DNA of 64,000 nt from Rhizophagus clarus (lineage: Eukaryota > Glomeromycota > Glomeromycetes > Glomerales > Glomeraceae). The stretch lies in contig BLAL01000356.1 in assembly GCA_015698045.1 (NCBI GenBank), forward strand, positions 1,674,001 to 1,738,000, written 5' to 3'. The translations under genes were made by a program, and so were the position numbers. The notes beneath the pieces are model-generated. The model did no database searches, was not told the DNA's origin, and worked only from the letters and a program-made list of their open reading frames with translations. Positions 51,470 to 63,480 of the stretch are shown here, piece by piece. Each line of letters opens with the position of its first letter. The stretch's first letter is position 1.

Positions 51470-52269
51470 TATTTCGTTTAGAGTACATTCGAGTACAACT
51501 TCGCTTTCGTCTGTTTAAATCATATTGCTATTTCCATAAATAGCGAACAAGGCTGACTCTGCAATCTTAAAATGTCATCAGTCACGTGATGCAAAAAACC
51601 TGTCCACAAATAGGAATAGGTATTGTTAATAAATGATTCCAATACATTATAAATGATGTTTATACTTGTTGTATAGACTCACTTAGCAACTAAAAACGTG
51701 TGTCAAGTTTTTGATGAGACTTGTAATGACGAAATCCGGCACAATCTAACTACATTCGATAAAATAATAAGCAAAATTAACGGCATGTTTCTAGCTTGAT
51801 TATGGAGAACTCCACTTGATCGACACGTAATACATTGCAACGACTTTTATTTTTTTTTTTTTTTCTTCGAATACAAACTATTGAAACTAGTTCTATTTGC
51901 TGTTGGAGTACTAGTTACTTATTAATTGATAAAATATGTCTACCACTTATAATATAAACAGCTCTATTATGCTTGTTTCAACGGATATTATCCTCTCGTA
52001 AGGCTTTCTTTTACAGTTTTATATCGTATTGTTGTACATAGTCATGTGTTTCGGATAATCGATTTTATTGTGCATATTTTATTCAGTGAGACCTTTTTAG
52101 TATATTTTATGAATATTCTATAAACATTTATGTATACCGTACATTCTTCGAATAACTTATGATGTTTTCTGAACGTTCCTTTTTTATAGGGAGATCTATT
52201 TTGATTTTTTACAACGAAAGATGACTACTGTAGTTAAAAAATTTTTTTGATGAAGCTGTCTCGTTGGTT
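51470..52269. other. Gene-free AT-rich region
   Basis: No ORF, repeat family or RNA gene was recognised here. Confidence 0.4.
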
Positions 52270-53460
52270 ACGTTGATATGGAAAAATGTCATGTTCTCGA
52301 ACTTTTGAATATAAAGGAAAATAATCCACAAAAAGATTGTAGCTTTCGAATGTCTGACAGCAAATTCCAAAGATCATTGAATCAAGAGAGAATAAGATAC
52401 TTGAGAAGTCTAAATCCAGAACGCGAATCATTATTTGCCCCTAAATGTGACTTAAACTTGCCGTACATTTGTGATAATTGTCTTTATAGTGTTTTGCACA
52501 ACAAGTTTTTCGAGTTGAACAAGTAGGAATGAACAGATTGAATACAGGAAACACAACTTTTTACTTCATATGAACGATATCCTGAATGTGTTCCATATAA
52601 CTCTTTATCCCAAATGGAACAGAATGGCGAAGGTGGATTGTTACGGTATTTTCTGCAATTTGGAGTTGGATAATTAAAACGAAAAACTTTAATATGCACT
52701 ATCGAACTTTCTCATGTGAAATTGCTCGAAAGAAATTGAAAGATGAAATGAAGATTACAGAAACTTTCTTTCAGAGGTACAAATTTATAAATTTAAATAT
52801 ATACCTGGGCTGCTGGGCATGGATGGGAAATAGTACGTGGTGATAATAGAAATTATCGCTTGTTATATATTTAGGTTCGAGCCCAGTTCGATTTTTGTCA
52901 TTTGTACGAATTTACACAGATTTCTCGACATTAGATTATATGTTTATCATGCGTTTTACACACAAGGTAAACTTCGAAGATTTATTACAAAATCTTGACA
53001 AGATTTCATTGACAAGCAAGTTGGTATAGCTCAAGCCACATATGCTGAACTCAAATAAATTCCATGCAAAAGGATGGGACAACGGCGATTTCCATAGCAG
53101 AAATATTCTATTATTAATGAAGAAAATGCATTCATTTCTGGCCTTGGTTTGTGTCGACCAATTGACGAAGTATAATCAAAAGAAAAATTATATAGGAGTA
53201 ATTCCTAATGTTGCGCCAGATAATTTGCGGAAAACCATGTTCTCAAGAAGGTGATATTTATAGACTTGGTATCATTCTATGAGAATTAGTGTGTGGGGCT
53301 ATTGTATTTGCAGAACGGTCCCATAACGAATCTCTTGTATTAGTTTGCTCGCCAGTATACAATGATTTGCTAAAGGTATGTTGGGATCAAAATCCTTCGA
53401 AGCGCATGGAATAACAGAAAACATTGAAAATTTATGCGATTTTAGAATAAGTAGTAAGAA
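52270..53460 (+). pseudogene. TKL-type protein kinase, decayed
   Basis: An 82-aa open piece at 52278-52526 (with CDNC) may be its N-terminus. Later pieces carry kinase signatures in shifting frames: NGDFHSRNIL (catalytic-loop position), FISGLGLCRPIDEV (DFG region, with DFG lost), IGVIPNVAPDNLRK (activation segment end) and CWDQNP at about 53387. These match the kinase family expanded in these fungi. Many stops are present. Confidence 0.65.
52800..52895 (+). repeat. Inverted-repeat pair with a B-box-like motif
   Basis: CCTGGGCT near 52804 pairs with AGCCCAG near 52882, and GGTTCGAGCCC resembles a Pol III B box. No complete tRNA can be folded by eye, so this may be a tRNA-derived relic or chance. 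Confidence 0.25.
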
Positions 53461-53660
53461 ACAAATTCGTAATAATACTGGTGTTGGTTATTTATTTCGT
53501 TCCTTAAATGGATCATGTGCACCTGGTTCGTCTCTTGCTTTATCGGTAATTGACAAATTCACAATACTGGGCACATTTATAATTCGATGAAAAATATTTT
53601 TGACTTCATTACGGTTCTTTATATTTGATATGCTTGTTTTCGTGACTTTCATTACTGCGG

Positions 53661-53826
53661 TACTGCGGTTAATATCAACAACTTTTTGATTTGGTAGTAC
53701 TAAGCGGCGCTGTGCGACGATATTCGGAGAAAATTGCATAAATACTTACACAAACAATCAAAAATTTACAGCTTTGACCGTTTAATATTATTGTTTTTAA
53801 CGCTTTTATTAAAATTATTATTATCT
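53661..53826 (+). promoter_or_regulatory. Conserved upstream block, copy C
   Basis: TACTGCGGTTAATATC starts at 53661, 166 bp before the ATG at 53827. Downstream are GGCGCTGTGCGACGA and CGGAGAAAAT boxes, related to those before 47623 and 49441. Confidence 0.55.
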
Positions 53827-56114
53827 ATGTCTAATAATCATGATACCAAAAATACAAATGAATGGATTAATTTGATTGAAGAAATTATCGTTAGTGAACA
53901 CATAAAATCCTACGAATACAAACAATTTAATAACTTTCAGCAAATTGGTGCCGGAAGTTTCGGAAAAGTGTACCGTGCAAATTGGAAAACTTTAGAAAAT
54001 TATTTAGTGTTAAAATCTTTCTTTAATCTTGACATCATCACCATGAAAGAAATTGTTCGTGAGGTAATTAATATACAACAGTTTTAATTCATTTCTATTT
54101 TTATAGTATATTATATTTATTTCAAAAATTTGAATTTATTTATTTAGTTAAAAATTCAACATGAAGTTGATTTTCATAATAATATTTTACGTTACTATGG
54201 AATAACAAAATTTGAATCTGGTATTGTAAAGATTTTAAGCATTGTATATTGAATTTACCTATATAATACATTTTAATGGTTATTTTTTTTTATATTTTTA
54301 GAAAATAATGATAACAGTATTAATTACATGCTAGTAATGGAGTATGCGGATGGTGGTAATCTGCGAAACTATTTGAAGAATAACTTTAGTAAACTTACTT
54401 GGAATGATAAATACTTCATGGCATATCAGTTAGCTTGCGCTGTATCATACTTACATAATAAGGGAATTGCTCATTGTGATTTGGTAATTTATTTGTCGTT
54501 ATTTAATAATTGTTGGTAGTGTTATATTTGCATTTATTTACTTAATATAAATATTTTTAATAGCACTTTGGCAACATCTTAGTCCATCAAAACACAATCA
54601 AAATAGCGGATTTTGGATCATCGAAAAGAATTGGAATATCATCGAATTTTCAATCCAAATTATTTGAGATGGTTCCTTATGTTGATCCAAAAACCTTTGA
54701 TGAACAAAAAAGTAATAACAATCAATCAACACAAACGTATTCATTAAATGAGAAAAGTGATATTTACAGTGTTGGCGTGTTATTGTGGGAAATATCCAGT
54801 GGACGACCTCCTTTTTATGCTGAAGATGAGAAATTTGATGTTTGTTTAGCTTCGAAAATTTGTCAAGGTCTTAGAGAATCAATTGTTCCAGACACACCCG
54901 AAAAATATGTGAAAATTTACACTCGTAAGTAAAATTTTAAATTTAATTATGATTTGAATAATATTTAGATAATCTTAAATTATATTTATCTTTTAGAGTG
55001 TTGGGATGGTGAGCCGTGTAATCGTCCTACCGTATATCAAGTAGTTGATTGGTTAAAAGAAATTTCTATGGCAAAGAGTATAACAGAAAATCCTCTTTTA
55101 AGAAATCAAGAACTTAATGAGGTTCCTTTGAGGTCAATTAATTTAGAACCACAAGAATTAGTATCTCTGATTATTGATAATTTTAACAAAATAAATATAA
55201 AAGAAATTGATCCTATAGTAGTATCAAACGAGCAAGAGAAGCTTTCATTTGAAAAAGGCCTTAACATAATAATTGATCATACAAATGATTTAATTTTTAG
55301 TATGATGAACAAAGGTATTAATTGTAAATTAGTAAATAGGTTATTTATTGAAGATTTTAATAATTATAATACTAATTTAAAAGAAATCTATAATTGGTTA
55401 TTAAATAATCAAAATAATTCAAATTCCATTTTTTTACTTGGATATTTCAATTACTTAGGAATTGCAACAAATGAAAATGATGAGAAAGCGTTTAAATTAT
55501 TTATTAAAGCATCAGAAACAAATCATATATTAGCACAATATTTTGTTGGTGATTGTTATCGTTTTGGATATGGAACTATAAAAAATGAAAAATTAGCTTT
55601 TGAATATTTTGAAAAAGTTGTTAATGCAAATTTCATACATGGGCAATTAAGACTTGGTTATCTTTTTGAAAATGGAATAGGAGTTGAAAAAGATTCAGAA
55701 AAGGCCATTTATTGGTATGAAAAAGCGGCGAATAATGGAAATATAACAGCCATGTATAATCTTGGTCTTTGTTATGAAGAAGGACATGGTGTTGAAGAAG
55801 ATTATAATAAAGCTTTTAAATTGTATAAGCAATCAGCTGAAGGAGGATATTCAGGCGGAATTATAATGTTAGAACATTGTTTTAATAATGGTATTGGAAC
55901 TCAAATTGATAAAAAAAAAGCACTTGAATTACAAAAATCAACAGATTTAGAAAGTATGATAGTACAATATAATCTTGGTAATATGTATGAAAATGGGGTT
56001 GGAATTACAAAAGATATAGACAAAGCAATTTATTGGTATGAAAAATCTGCCAAAAAAGGTTATCAAAGTGCACAAAATAAGTTAGAAAACTTCAAAAAAA
56101 TAAATAATTTATAG
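53827..56114 (+). CDS. Protein kinase fused to Sel1 repeats, five exons
   Basis: Exons are 53827-54063, 54148-54220, 54302-54483, 54564-54924 and 54997-56114; all introns are GT..AG and the joined frame gives 656 aa. The kinase domain has IGAGSFGKVYRANW, VLKSFF (the ATP-binding Lys), HCDLHFGN (catalytic loop, with Cys in place of the HRD Arg), IADFGSSKR and VPYVDPKT, then LLWEISSGRPPF. After the kinase a FNKINIKEIDPI helix leads to about six Sel1 repeats up to the end. It is a TKL-like kinase with a protein-binding solenoid, probably cytosolic signalling. The HCD form makes it a non-RD kinase. The conserved upstream block precedes it. Confidence 0.88.
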
Positions 56115-56469
56115 TTGTTTGACAGGAAGAATATTATATCGCTTGTGTACGCAAAGCATCTTATTCTAATTGAACAGCAGTTCAATTTTATTTTAATACT
56201 GATGTGTATCTTAGATATTATTGGTCGGATAATCAGAGCAGTATAGTCTAATAATGTAAATTTACACTTATTTTTTTTTTTAACTTACAAAATGGTAGTT
56301 ATAGTGTTAAATAATAAAATAAATTTAATAAAGTAACTACATTTTAAAGTTATCAGTATATTTATATATTTTTGAAATATTATTTGCATCATAAGTAAAA
56401 GTAAATTAAAGATTTGTAGGATTGCAATATTTATGAAGATTGGAATAATTTTTTTAAGTACGAGATGCA
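56115..56469. other. Intergenic region
   Basis: No gene or repeat was recognised. The sequence ends where the tandem duplication starts. Confidence 0.35.
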
Positions 56470-57792
56470 CATTTCCTAATATCATTACTTTTCCTTCATC
56501 AATTCCAATATTTATTAATTAATCATGTATTCCTGTAACCAGAATAAGAATATAAAATTTAAGTGTTAATTCATCACCCTGAAGTCTCATAGCGGTGTAA
56601 AATTGAGTTTTCGCACGCACGGAAAAGCAAATATTGGTAGACTAAACAATAATGTGGCAAGTCATTGGCCATATTATAATTTCGATTAACTTCCGTATAA
56701 AAGTTCCTATATTATTTAATTGCATATATTGAAAAATAAAAAAAAAACACACAATTTTATGAAATTATCATCTTAGAGCTATCCTTAGTTTCTGCAATTA
56801 CTTTGCAGGTGATAAATTGGTTTTTTTGCGTTAAATAATTTTAAATTTCGCCAATGTAAATTTATTTATTTATTTCAGATAATAACAAGTGAGCTCTCAA
56901 TATACATGATCGCAATAATGCAACAACAACTAAGTAAATATTCTAAGCGATTATAAATACCTAAAATTTTGTTTTCTTCAAATGGTTCTCCGGGTTTCTC
57001 TCCACTCTTTCAGTGCAGTTGAATTAATATATTTCCTGAGAGACTCTTTTATCTCAGGCTTTGGTAATAATTCTAAACCCTTTGATGACTTAAAACTTAT
57101 AGAATGTTCGTATATAGGGATAAAATCTAAAAAGTCGCTTTAACGTGAAATTCGTTATATCTCATAGTAGATAGTAGTTATCGAGTTCTGACTGTATCAT
57201 GAAATATTGGTCATTAAAATCGATCAAGTAGTTTATTGTGATTTAGTGATAGAATAACGAAATTCCTATATGCATACGTTTAATTAGTCATAGTTACTCC
57301 CTTCAAATTATCTTTTTAACCGGATATAGAATAGTATAGATAGTTTAGCGTTTAATTTTCTAAGATTTTGCGTATATTGGTATATAGGTAAGTGTAAACT
57401 TTTCTAATGCATATGCTGTTGTAAAAATGTTCTTTTTTTACATTTATCAATAGAATATGTATTTACCAATTAAAAAAAAAGAAATCTGTGCCATTTACTA
57501 AAGTTTTATTTTATGACAAAAATTATTCATTTTTCTCGCGAAAAAAAATTAGTGGCAAATTTAGATCAATATTATTAAAAATGATGCATAATCGTTAATC
57601 AATGGTTCTTTGTTTAAATTAAACAATTGGAGTTAGCAAGCCATTTTTGCATCACCGATCATAGTCTTTCAGTCAACTATATAAACTAAATGACAATTAA
57701 TTAATTTTAATGACAAATGATTATGCAAATCCTTTAAGTTATTTATTTCAGAAAAATAATCCTTCCTTACATTCATCAAAAAAAAAAAAAAA

Positions 57793-59172
57793 ATGTCAAA
57801 ATTAAATGGCGATGTTCTTCTTCATATTTTTCAAAGTTTACATGACTTAATTAATATCAATTTTAATAATAAAAAAAATTATAAAAATTCTTTATATTCT
57901 TGTTTATTTGTTAATAAACTTTGGTGTGAAACCATGATTCCTGTTTTATGGAGCTACCCTTATAATTATGTTTATAAAAAAAGTTTATTATTCAATATTA
58001 TTATTTCACATTTATCAAATAACTCAATAAAATTTCTGAAAGATGAAAATATCATTGCAGAAAATTTCCAAGAGCAAAAGCTTTCATTTAATTATATTAG
58101 ATTTTGCAAATATCTTAATAATATTCATGAAATTTTTCCAAATTATGACCGACGATTGAGGAAAGAAATTTATGAGCTTTTTATTAGGGAATGTTCGTCT
58201 ATAATATGTTTGAGCTATGATATGCTCGATTATTCGATATGTGAATTTCCAAATGCAAATGTTTCTCTTTCAAATCTATCAGAGTTAGAATGTAGTAGAG
58301 AACAATATTTTTATGATGAATTAGCTCAAATATGCAGATCAATAGAAAAAATTAAACTTAAGATTATCGAAAATGGACTTTCTAGAGTTGCTAAATTAAT
58401 TGAAATGCAAAAACAAATTAAATACATATTTATAGAAGAACGTGTTGAATGTGAAAGGATTGCACATGCTTTAGAAAAACAAGCAAATTCAATTATTTAT
58501 TTAAATTTAGAAACATATGTTCATTCACTTTTATACACTCTCTTACCAAAATTAATTAATCTGCAATTTTTAAGAATACATATAGAAGATAAACGAAGTG
58601 AAAAATTTAAAGAATGTATAATGAATGCAGGCTATTATAAACTTCAAATACTTGAGTTACAAAACATATCACTTGAATTAGCAATAAGTATTATTCAAAA
58701 CACCAATGGAAATCTTTGGAAAATTAAAATTAGACTTGCTTGTTGTAATAAAGCAAAAGAATATAATCAGACAATTTACAAATATTGTCCAAATATAAAA
58801 TATGCCTCGGTATTTTTGAATAGAATTGAAACTTTAGAAGAACTAGAGAATATATTCATCAAGTGTCAACATTTGAAAGCAATAGATATAGATGAGATGA
58901 TTTTGGAGAAATATCGTGATAATTTCCTAGAATTGGTAATTAAATCAGCCCCACCCTCTTTATATAAAATTCATCTTTCTATGATGCTTGATGAATTTAG
59001 TGAAAAAACTTTAAACTTATTTTTTTCTAGTTGGGGTTGTGAAAATAAAAAAACTTTACATTTATATAGTCGTTTAACTAGTTGTGGTCGTTTTACTAAA
59101 GGACATAAAGGAGTTATTCTGTATAATTATTATGATGATGATTTTTGGAATCATGAAATTACATGGGACTGA
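57793..59172 (+). CDS. F-box-like protein, paralogue 1
   Basis: 459 aa, no introns. The N-terminus MSKLNGDVLLHIFQSLHD with SCLFVNKLWCETMIPVLW is an F-box-like motif with its usual W. The remainder is Leu/Ile/Asn/Lys-rich with irregular leucine-repeat character. F-box proteins bring substrates to SCF ubiquitin ligases; the family is greatly expanded in these fungi. The ATG follows a run of about 12 A. Confidence 0.82.
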   Translation: MSKLNGDVLLHIFQSLHDLININFNNKKNYKNSLYSCLFVNKLWCETMIPVLWSYPYNYVYKKSLLFNIIISHLSNNSIKFLKDENIIAENFQEQKLSFNYIRFCKYLNNIHEIFPNYDRRLRKEIYELFIRECSSIICLSYDMLDYSICEFPNANVSLSNLSELECSREQYFYDELAQICRSIEKIKLKIIENGLSRVAKLIEMQKQIKYIFIEERVECERIAHALEKQANSIIYLNLETYVHSLLYTLLPKLINLQFLRIHIEDKRSEKFKECIMNAGYYKLQILELQNISLELAISIIQNTNGNLWKIKIRLACCNKAKEYNQTIYKYCPNIKYASVFLNRIETLEELENIFIKCQHLKAIDIDEMILEKYRDNFLELVIKSAPPSLYKIHLSMMLDEFSEKTLNLFFSSWGCENKKTLHLYSRLTSCGRFTKGHKGVILYNYYDDDFWNHEITWD

Positions 59173-59499
59173 AGTTATCATAACGGGTATAGTATAGTAC
59201 GATTTAACAAATTAACATACTAAGATATAAACATGAATATTATACTATGTGATATATTAAAAAAATAAATAAATTTCATATTATTTGATTCAATAAGATG
59301 CTTATGATTATTGTATGTAAATAATAATATAACATGAGAAATGTTTCTTATGACTTGCACCATACTAAATACGAAAATTTCTTTTAAGATATCCCAGACA
59401 TTAAGGAGCTCGATATTAATTATATTTAGTCAATACTAAGTTTTTATAGTATAAATAATTGAAGTGAAAAGATACTAGTAGCTTATGAGGCGAAGAACG

Positions 59500-59856
59500 T
59501 CATTTAATTGTGGTATTTTCAAAAAAAAACACAAGAGGTTCATTATGTCATTGTGCCATTTAAATATCCAAAAACTTCAGAATTATGGATAGCAATAGTA
59601 TACAATATTATAAGTTGGAAGCATCCAAGAGATTGTTGGAAAAACGTAAGTAATCATCATTTTAATTTTATAAATAATTAGAAATAAACACATTTTTCTC
59701 TAGATATAGTACTCTTTAGGTGGAAGTAAGCAAAATTCAATTAAGAGTTGTCCATTCTTTGGCAATATAATCGTTAAAAAAAAAGAAAGAACCTTTATGG
59801 GAATTAAATTTTGTGAGCCTATCAATCCTGAAATCGTTAATACGAGTGGATTTTGA
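59500..59856 (+). pseudogene. Two-exon gene fragment, copy 1
   Basis: An open piece starting SFNCGIFKKK (59500) continues with TQEVHYVIVPFKYPKTSELW and WKHPRDCWKN to a GTAAG donor near 59645. After an ATATAG acceptor at about 59701-59706 a second piece reads YSLGGSKQNSIKSCPFFGN, ends NPEIVNTSGF and stops at 59854-59856. No ATG fits in the upstream exon. Copy 2 has the same frames at 63129-63480, so the reading frame is conserved. Family not recognised. Confidence 0.4.
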
Positions 59857-61377
59857 TTATAAATTCTGGCAAAGAGTAAAAATAATAAAAATGTTGAAAC
59901 CAAAAAATCAAAAATATATGTGTATGTTAAGTAAAATAACAGTTATAAGATGCATATTTCCTAATATCATTACTTTTCCTTCATCAATTCCAATATTTAA
60001 TTAAACATGTATTCCTGCAAATAGGATAAGAATATAAAATTTAAGTGTTAATTCATCATCCCGAAGCTTCATAGCGGTGTAAAATTGAGCTTTCGCACGC
60101 ACGGAAAGGCAAATATTGGTAGACTAAACAATAATGCGGCAAGTCATTGGGCTTAATTATAATTTTTTATTATTTCAACTAACTTCCGAGACCAAAATAT
60201 AACGAATATGATAATGTTGTTGATGTCTGTTATAGAATCTTATAACTTCTAGTTTTTTTCATATATATATTGCAATAAACTTGAGTATAAAAGTTACTAT
60301 ATTATTTAATTGCATATATTGAAAAATAAAAAAAAAAAACACACAATTTTATGAATTTTCACCTTAGAGCTATCCTTACTTTTTGCAGGTGATAAATGGG
60401 GTTTTTTGCGTTAAATAATTTCAAATTTCGCAAATGTAAACTTATTTATTTATTTCAGATAATGACAAGTGAGCTAGCTCTCAATATACATGATCGCAAT
60501 AATACAACAACTATGTAAATATTCTAAGCGATTATAAATATTTAAAATTTTGTTTTCTTCAAATGATTCTCTGGTTTCTCTCCACTCTTTCAGTGCAGTC
60601 GAATTAATATATTTCTCGAAAGACTCCTTTATCTCAGGCTTTTGCAATAATTCTAAAGCCCTTTGATGTCTTAAAACTTTTAGAATGTTTGTATATAGGG
60701 ATAAAATCTAAAAAGTTGCTTTATCGCGAAATTCGTTATATCTCATAGTAGTTATCGAGTTCTGACTGTATAATAAAATATTGGTCATTAAAATCGATCA
60801 AATAGCTTATTGTGACTGAAAATAAATCTGCACCATTTAGTGATAGAATAACAAAATTCCTATATGCGTACGTTTAATTAGTCATAGTTACCCCCTTCCA
60901 AATTATCTTTTTAACCGGAAATAGAATAGTGTTGATAGTTAATGTTTAATTTTCTGATTTTAGCGTATATTAAAGTGTAAACTTTTCTAATGTATATGCT
61001 GTTGTAAAAATGCTCTTTTTTACATTTATCAATAAAATATGCATTTACCAATTAAAAAAAAAATCCGTGTCATATACTGAAATTTAAAACTGTGTTGGTT
61101 TATAACAAAAATTATTCATTTTCTCGCGAAAAAAAATTAGTGGCAAATTTAGATTAATATTACAAAAAATGATACATAATCGTTAATCAATGGTTCTTCG
61201 TTGAAATTAAACAACTGGAGTTAGCAAGCCATTTTTGCATCACCGATCATAGTCTTTCAGTCAACTATATAAACTAAATGACAATTAATTAATTTTAATG
61301 ACAAATGATTATGCAAATCCTTTAAGTTATTTATTTCAGAAAAATAATCCTTCCTTATATTCAACAAAAAAAAAAAA

Positions 61378-62754
61378 ATGTCAAAATTAAATGGTGATGT
61401 TCTTCTTTATATTTTTCAACATTTACATGACTTAATTAATATCAATTCGAATAATAAAAAAAATTATAAAAATTCTTTACATTCTTGTCTATTTGTTAAT
61501 AAACTTTGGTGTGAAATCATGATTCCAGTTTTATGGAGCTACCCTCATAATTATGTTTATAAAAAAAATTTATTACTCAATATTATTATTTCACATTTAT
61601 CAAATAACTCAATAAAATTTCTGAAAGATGAAAATATCATTGAAAAAAATTTCCAAAAGCAAAAGCTTTCATTTAATTATATTAGATTTTGCAAATATCT
61701 TAATAATATTCATTATATTTTTCCAAATTATAAACAACGATTGAGGAAAGAAATTTATAAGCTTTTTATTAGGGAATGTTCATCTATAAAATGTTTGAGT
61801 TATGATATGCTCGATTATTCGATATGTGAATTTCCAAATGCAAATGTTTCTCTTTCAAATCTATCAGAGTTAGATTGTACTGAAGAACAATATTCTTATT
61901 ATAAATTAGCACAAATATGCAGATCAATAGAAAAAATTAAATTTAAAATTAACGAAAATGAACTTTCTAGAGTTGCTAAATTAATTGAAATGCAAAAACA
62001 AATTAAATACATATTTATAGAAGAATATGTTGAATGTGAGAGGTTTGCACATGTTTTAGAAAAACAAGCAAATTCAATTATTTATTTAAATTTAAGAACA
62101 TTTGTTCATTCTCTTCTATACACTCTCTTACCAAAATTAATTAATCTGCAATTTTTAAGAATACATATGGAAGGTAAACAAAGTGAAAAATTTAAAGAAT
62201 GTATAATGAATGCAGGCTATTATAAACTTCAAATACTTGAGTTACAAAAAATATCACTTGAATTAGCAATAAATATTATTCAAAACACCAATGGAAATCT
62301 TTGGAAAATTAAAATTAGGCTTGCTAATTGTAATAAAGCAAAAGAATATAATCAGACAATTTACAAATATTGTCCAAATATAAAATATGTCACGGTATTT
62401 TTGAATAGAATTGAAACTTTAGAAGAACTAGAGAATATATTCATCAAGTGTCAACACTTGAAAGCAATAGATATAGATGAGAGTATTTTGAAGGAATATT
62501 GTGATAATTTCCTAGAATTGATAATTAAATCAGCCCCACTCTCTTTATATAAAATTCATCTTTATTATGAAAATCAATTTAGTGAAAAAACTTTAAACTT
62601 ATTTTTTTCTAGTTGGGGTGGTGAAAATAAAAAAACTTTACATTTATATAGTCGTTGTAGTAATTGGGTTCGTTTTACTAAAAAATATAAAGGAGTTGTT
62701 GAGTATGATTATTATAAAGATGATTTTTGGAATCATGAAATTACATGGAACTGA
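61378..62754 (+). CDS. F-box-like protein, paralogue 2
   Basis: 458 aa, closely related over its full length to 57793-59172 (most changes conservative). The same F-box-like N-terminus (MSKLNGDVLLYIFQHLHD, SCLFVNKLWCEIMIPVLW). Intact, with the same poly-A leader. The C-terminal half varies most (HLYYENQFSEKTLNLF), which may change substrate choice. Confidence 0.82.
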   Translation: MSKLNGDVLLYIFQHLHDLININSNNKKNYKNSLHSCLFVNKLWCEIMIPVLWSYPHNYVYKKNLLLNIIISHLSNNSIKFLKDENIIEKNFQKQKLSFNYIRFCKYLNNIHYIFPNYKQRLRKEIYKLFIRECSSIKCLSYDMLDYSICEFPNANVSLSNLSELDCTEEQYSYYKLAQICRSIEKIKFKINENELSRVAKLIEMQKQIKYIFIEEYVECERFAHVLEKQANSIIYLNLRTFVHSLLYTLLPKLINLQFLRIHMEGKQSEKFKECIMNAGYYKLQILELQKISLELAINIIQNTNGNLWKIKIRLANCNKAKEYNQTIYKYCPNIKYVTVFLNRIETLEELENIFIKCQHLKAIDIDESILKEYCDNFLELIIKSAPLSLYKIHLYYENQFSEKTLNLFFSSWGGENKKTLHLYSRCSNWVRFTKKYKGVVEYDYYKDDFWNHEITWN

Positions 62755-63128
62755 AGTTATATCATAACGAGTATAATATAGTACGATTTACAAATTTTAG
62801 TACGTATTATAAACAAATTAACATACTAAGATATAAACATGATTATTATACTATGTGATATATTAAATAAATAAATAAATTTCATATTATATGATTCAAT
62901 AAGACGCTTATGATTATTGTACATAAATAATAGTATAACATGAGAAATGTTTCTTATGACTTGCACCATACTAAATACGAAAATTTTCTTTTAAAGTAAG
63001 AACGAGTGAAATAAATGATATCCCAGACATTGAGGAGCTCGATGTTAATTATATTTAGTCAATACTAAGCTTTTATAGTATAAACAATTGAAGTGAAAAA
63101 GATACTACTCGTTTAAGTGATGAAGAAG

Positions 63129-63480
63129 GTCATTCAATTGTGATATTTTTAAAAAAACACAAGAGGTTCATTATGTCATTGTGTCAATTGAATATCTAAA
63201 AACTTCAGAATTATGGATAGCAACAGTATACAATATTATAAGTTGGAAGAATCCAAGAGATTATTGGAAAAACGTAATCATCATTTAATTTCATCAATAA
63301 TTATTTATGAATAAACATATTTTTTTCTAGATATAGCACTTTTTTATAGGTGGAAGTGAGCAAAATTCAATTAAAAGTTGTCCATTCTTTAGCAATATAA
63401 ACGTTAAAAAAGAAGAAAGAACCGTTATGGGAATTAAATTCTGTGAGTCTACCGATCCTGAAATCGTTAATATGAGGTGA
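63129..63480 (+). pseudogene. Two-exon gene fragment, copy 2
   Basis: Reads SFNCDIFKKTQEVHYVIV, then WKNPRDYWKN, then after a candidate intron IGGSEQNSIKSCPFFSN and NPEIVN-like end (TDPEIVNMR) with a TGA at 63478-63480. Differences from copy 1 are mostly conservative, which suggests past constraint on the protein. Confidence 0.4.

Larger units (their letters stand above)
56470..59870 (+). repeat. Tandem segmental duplication, unit 1
   Basis: Unit 1 runs from about CATTTCCTAATATCATTACT to the end of the GGSKQNS-type fragment. It aligns with unit 2 (about 59950-63480) for most of its length, including the F-box gene, its poly-A leader and the downstream fragment. By eye the units differ by substitutions and small indels. 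The non-coding part (56500-57780) keeps the same order of motifs (ACGCACGGAAA, CAAGTCATTGG, CTCTCCACTCTTTCAGTGCA). Confidence 0.85.
59950..63480 (+). repeat. Tandem segmental duplication, unit 2
   Basis: Second copy of the 3.5-kb unit, beginning near ATATTTCCTAATATCATTAC (59950) and ending with the two-exon fragment. The F-box ATG is 3585 bp after that of unit 1. Confidence 0.85.
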
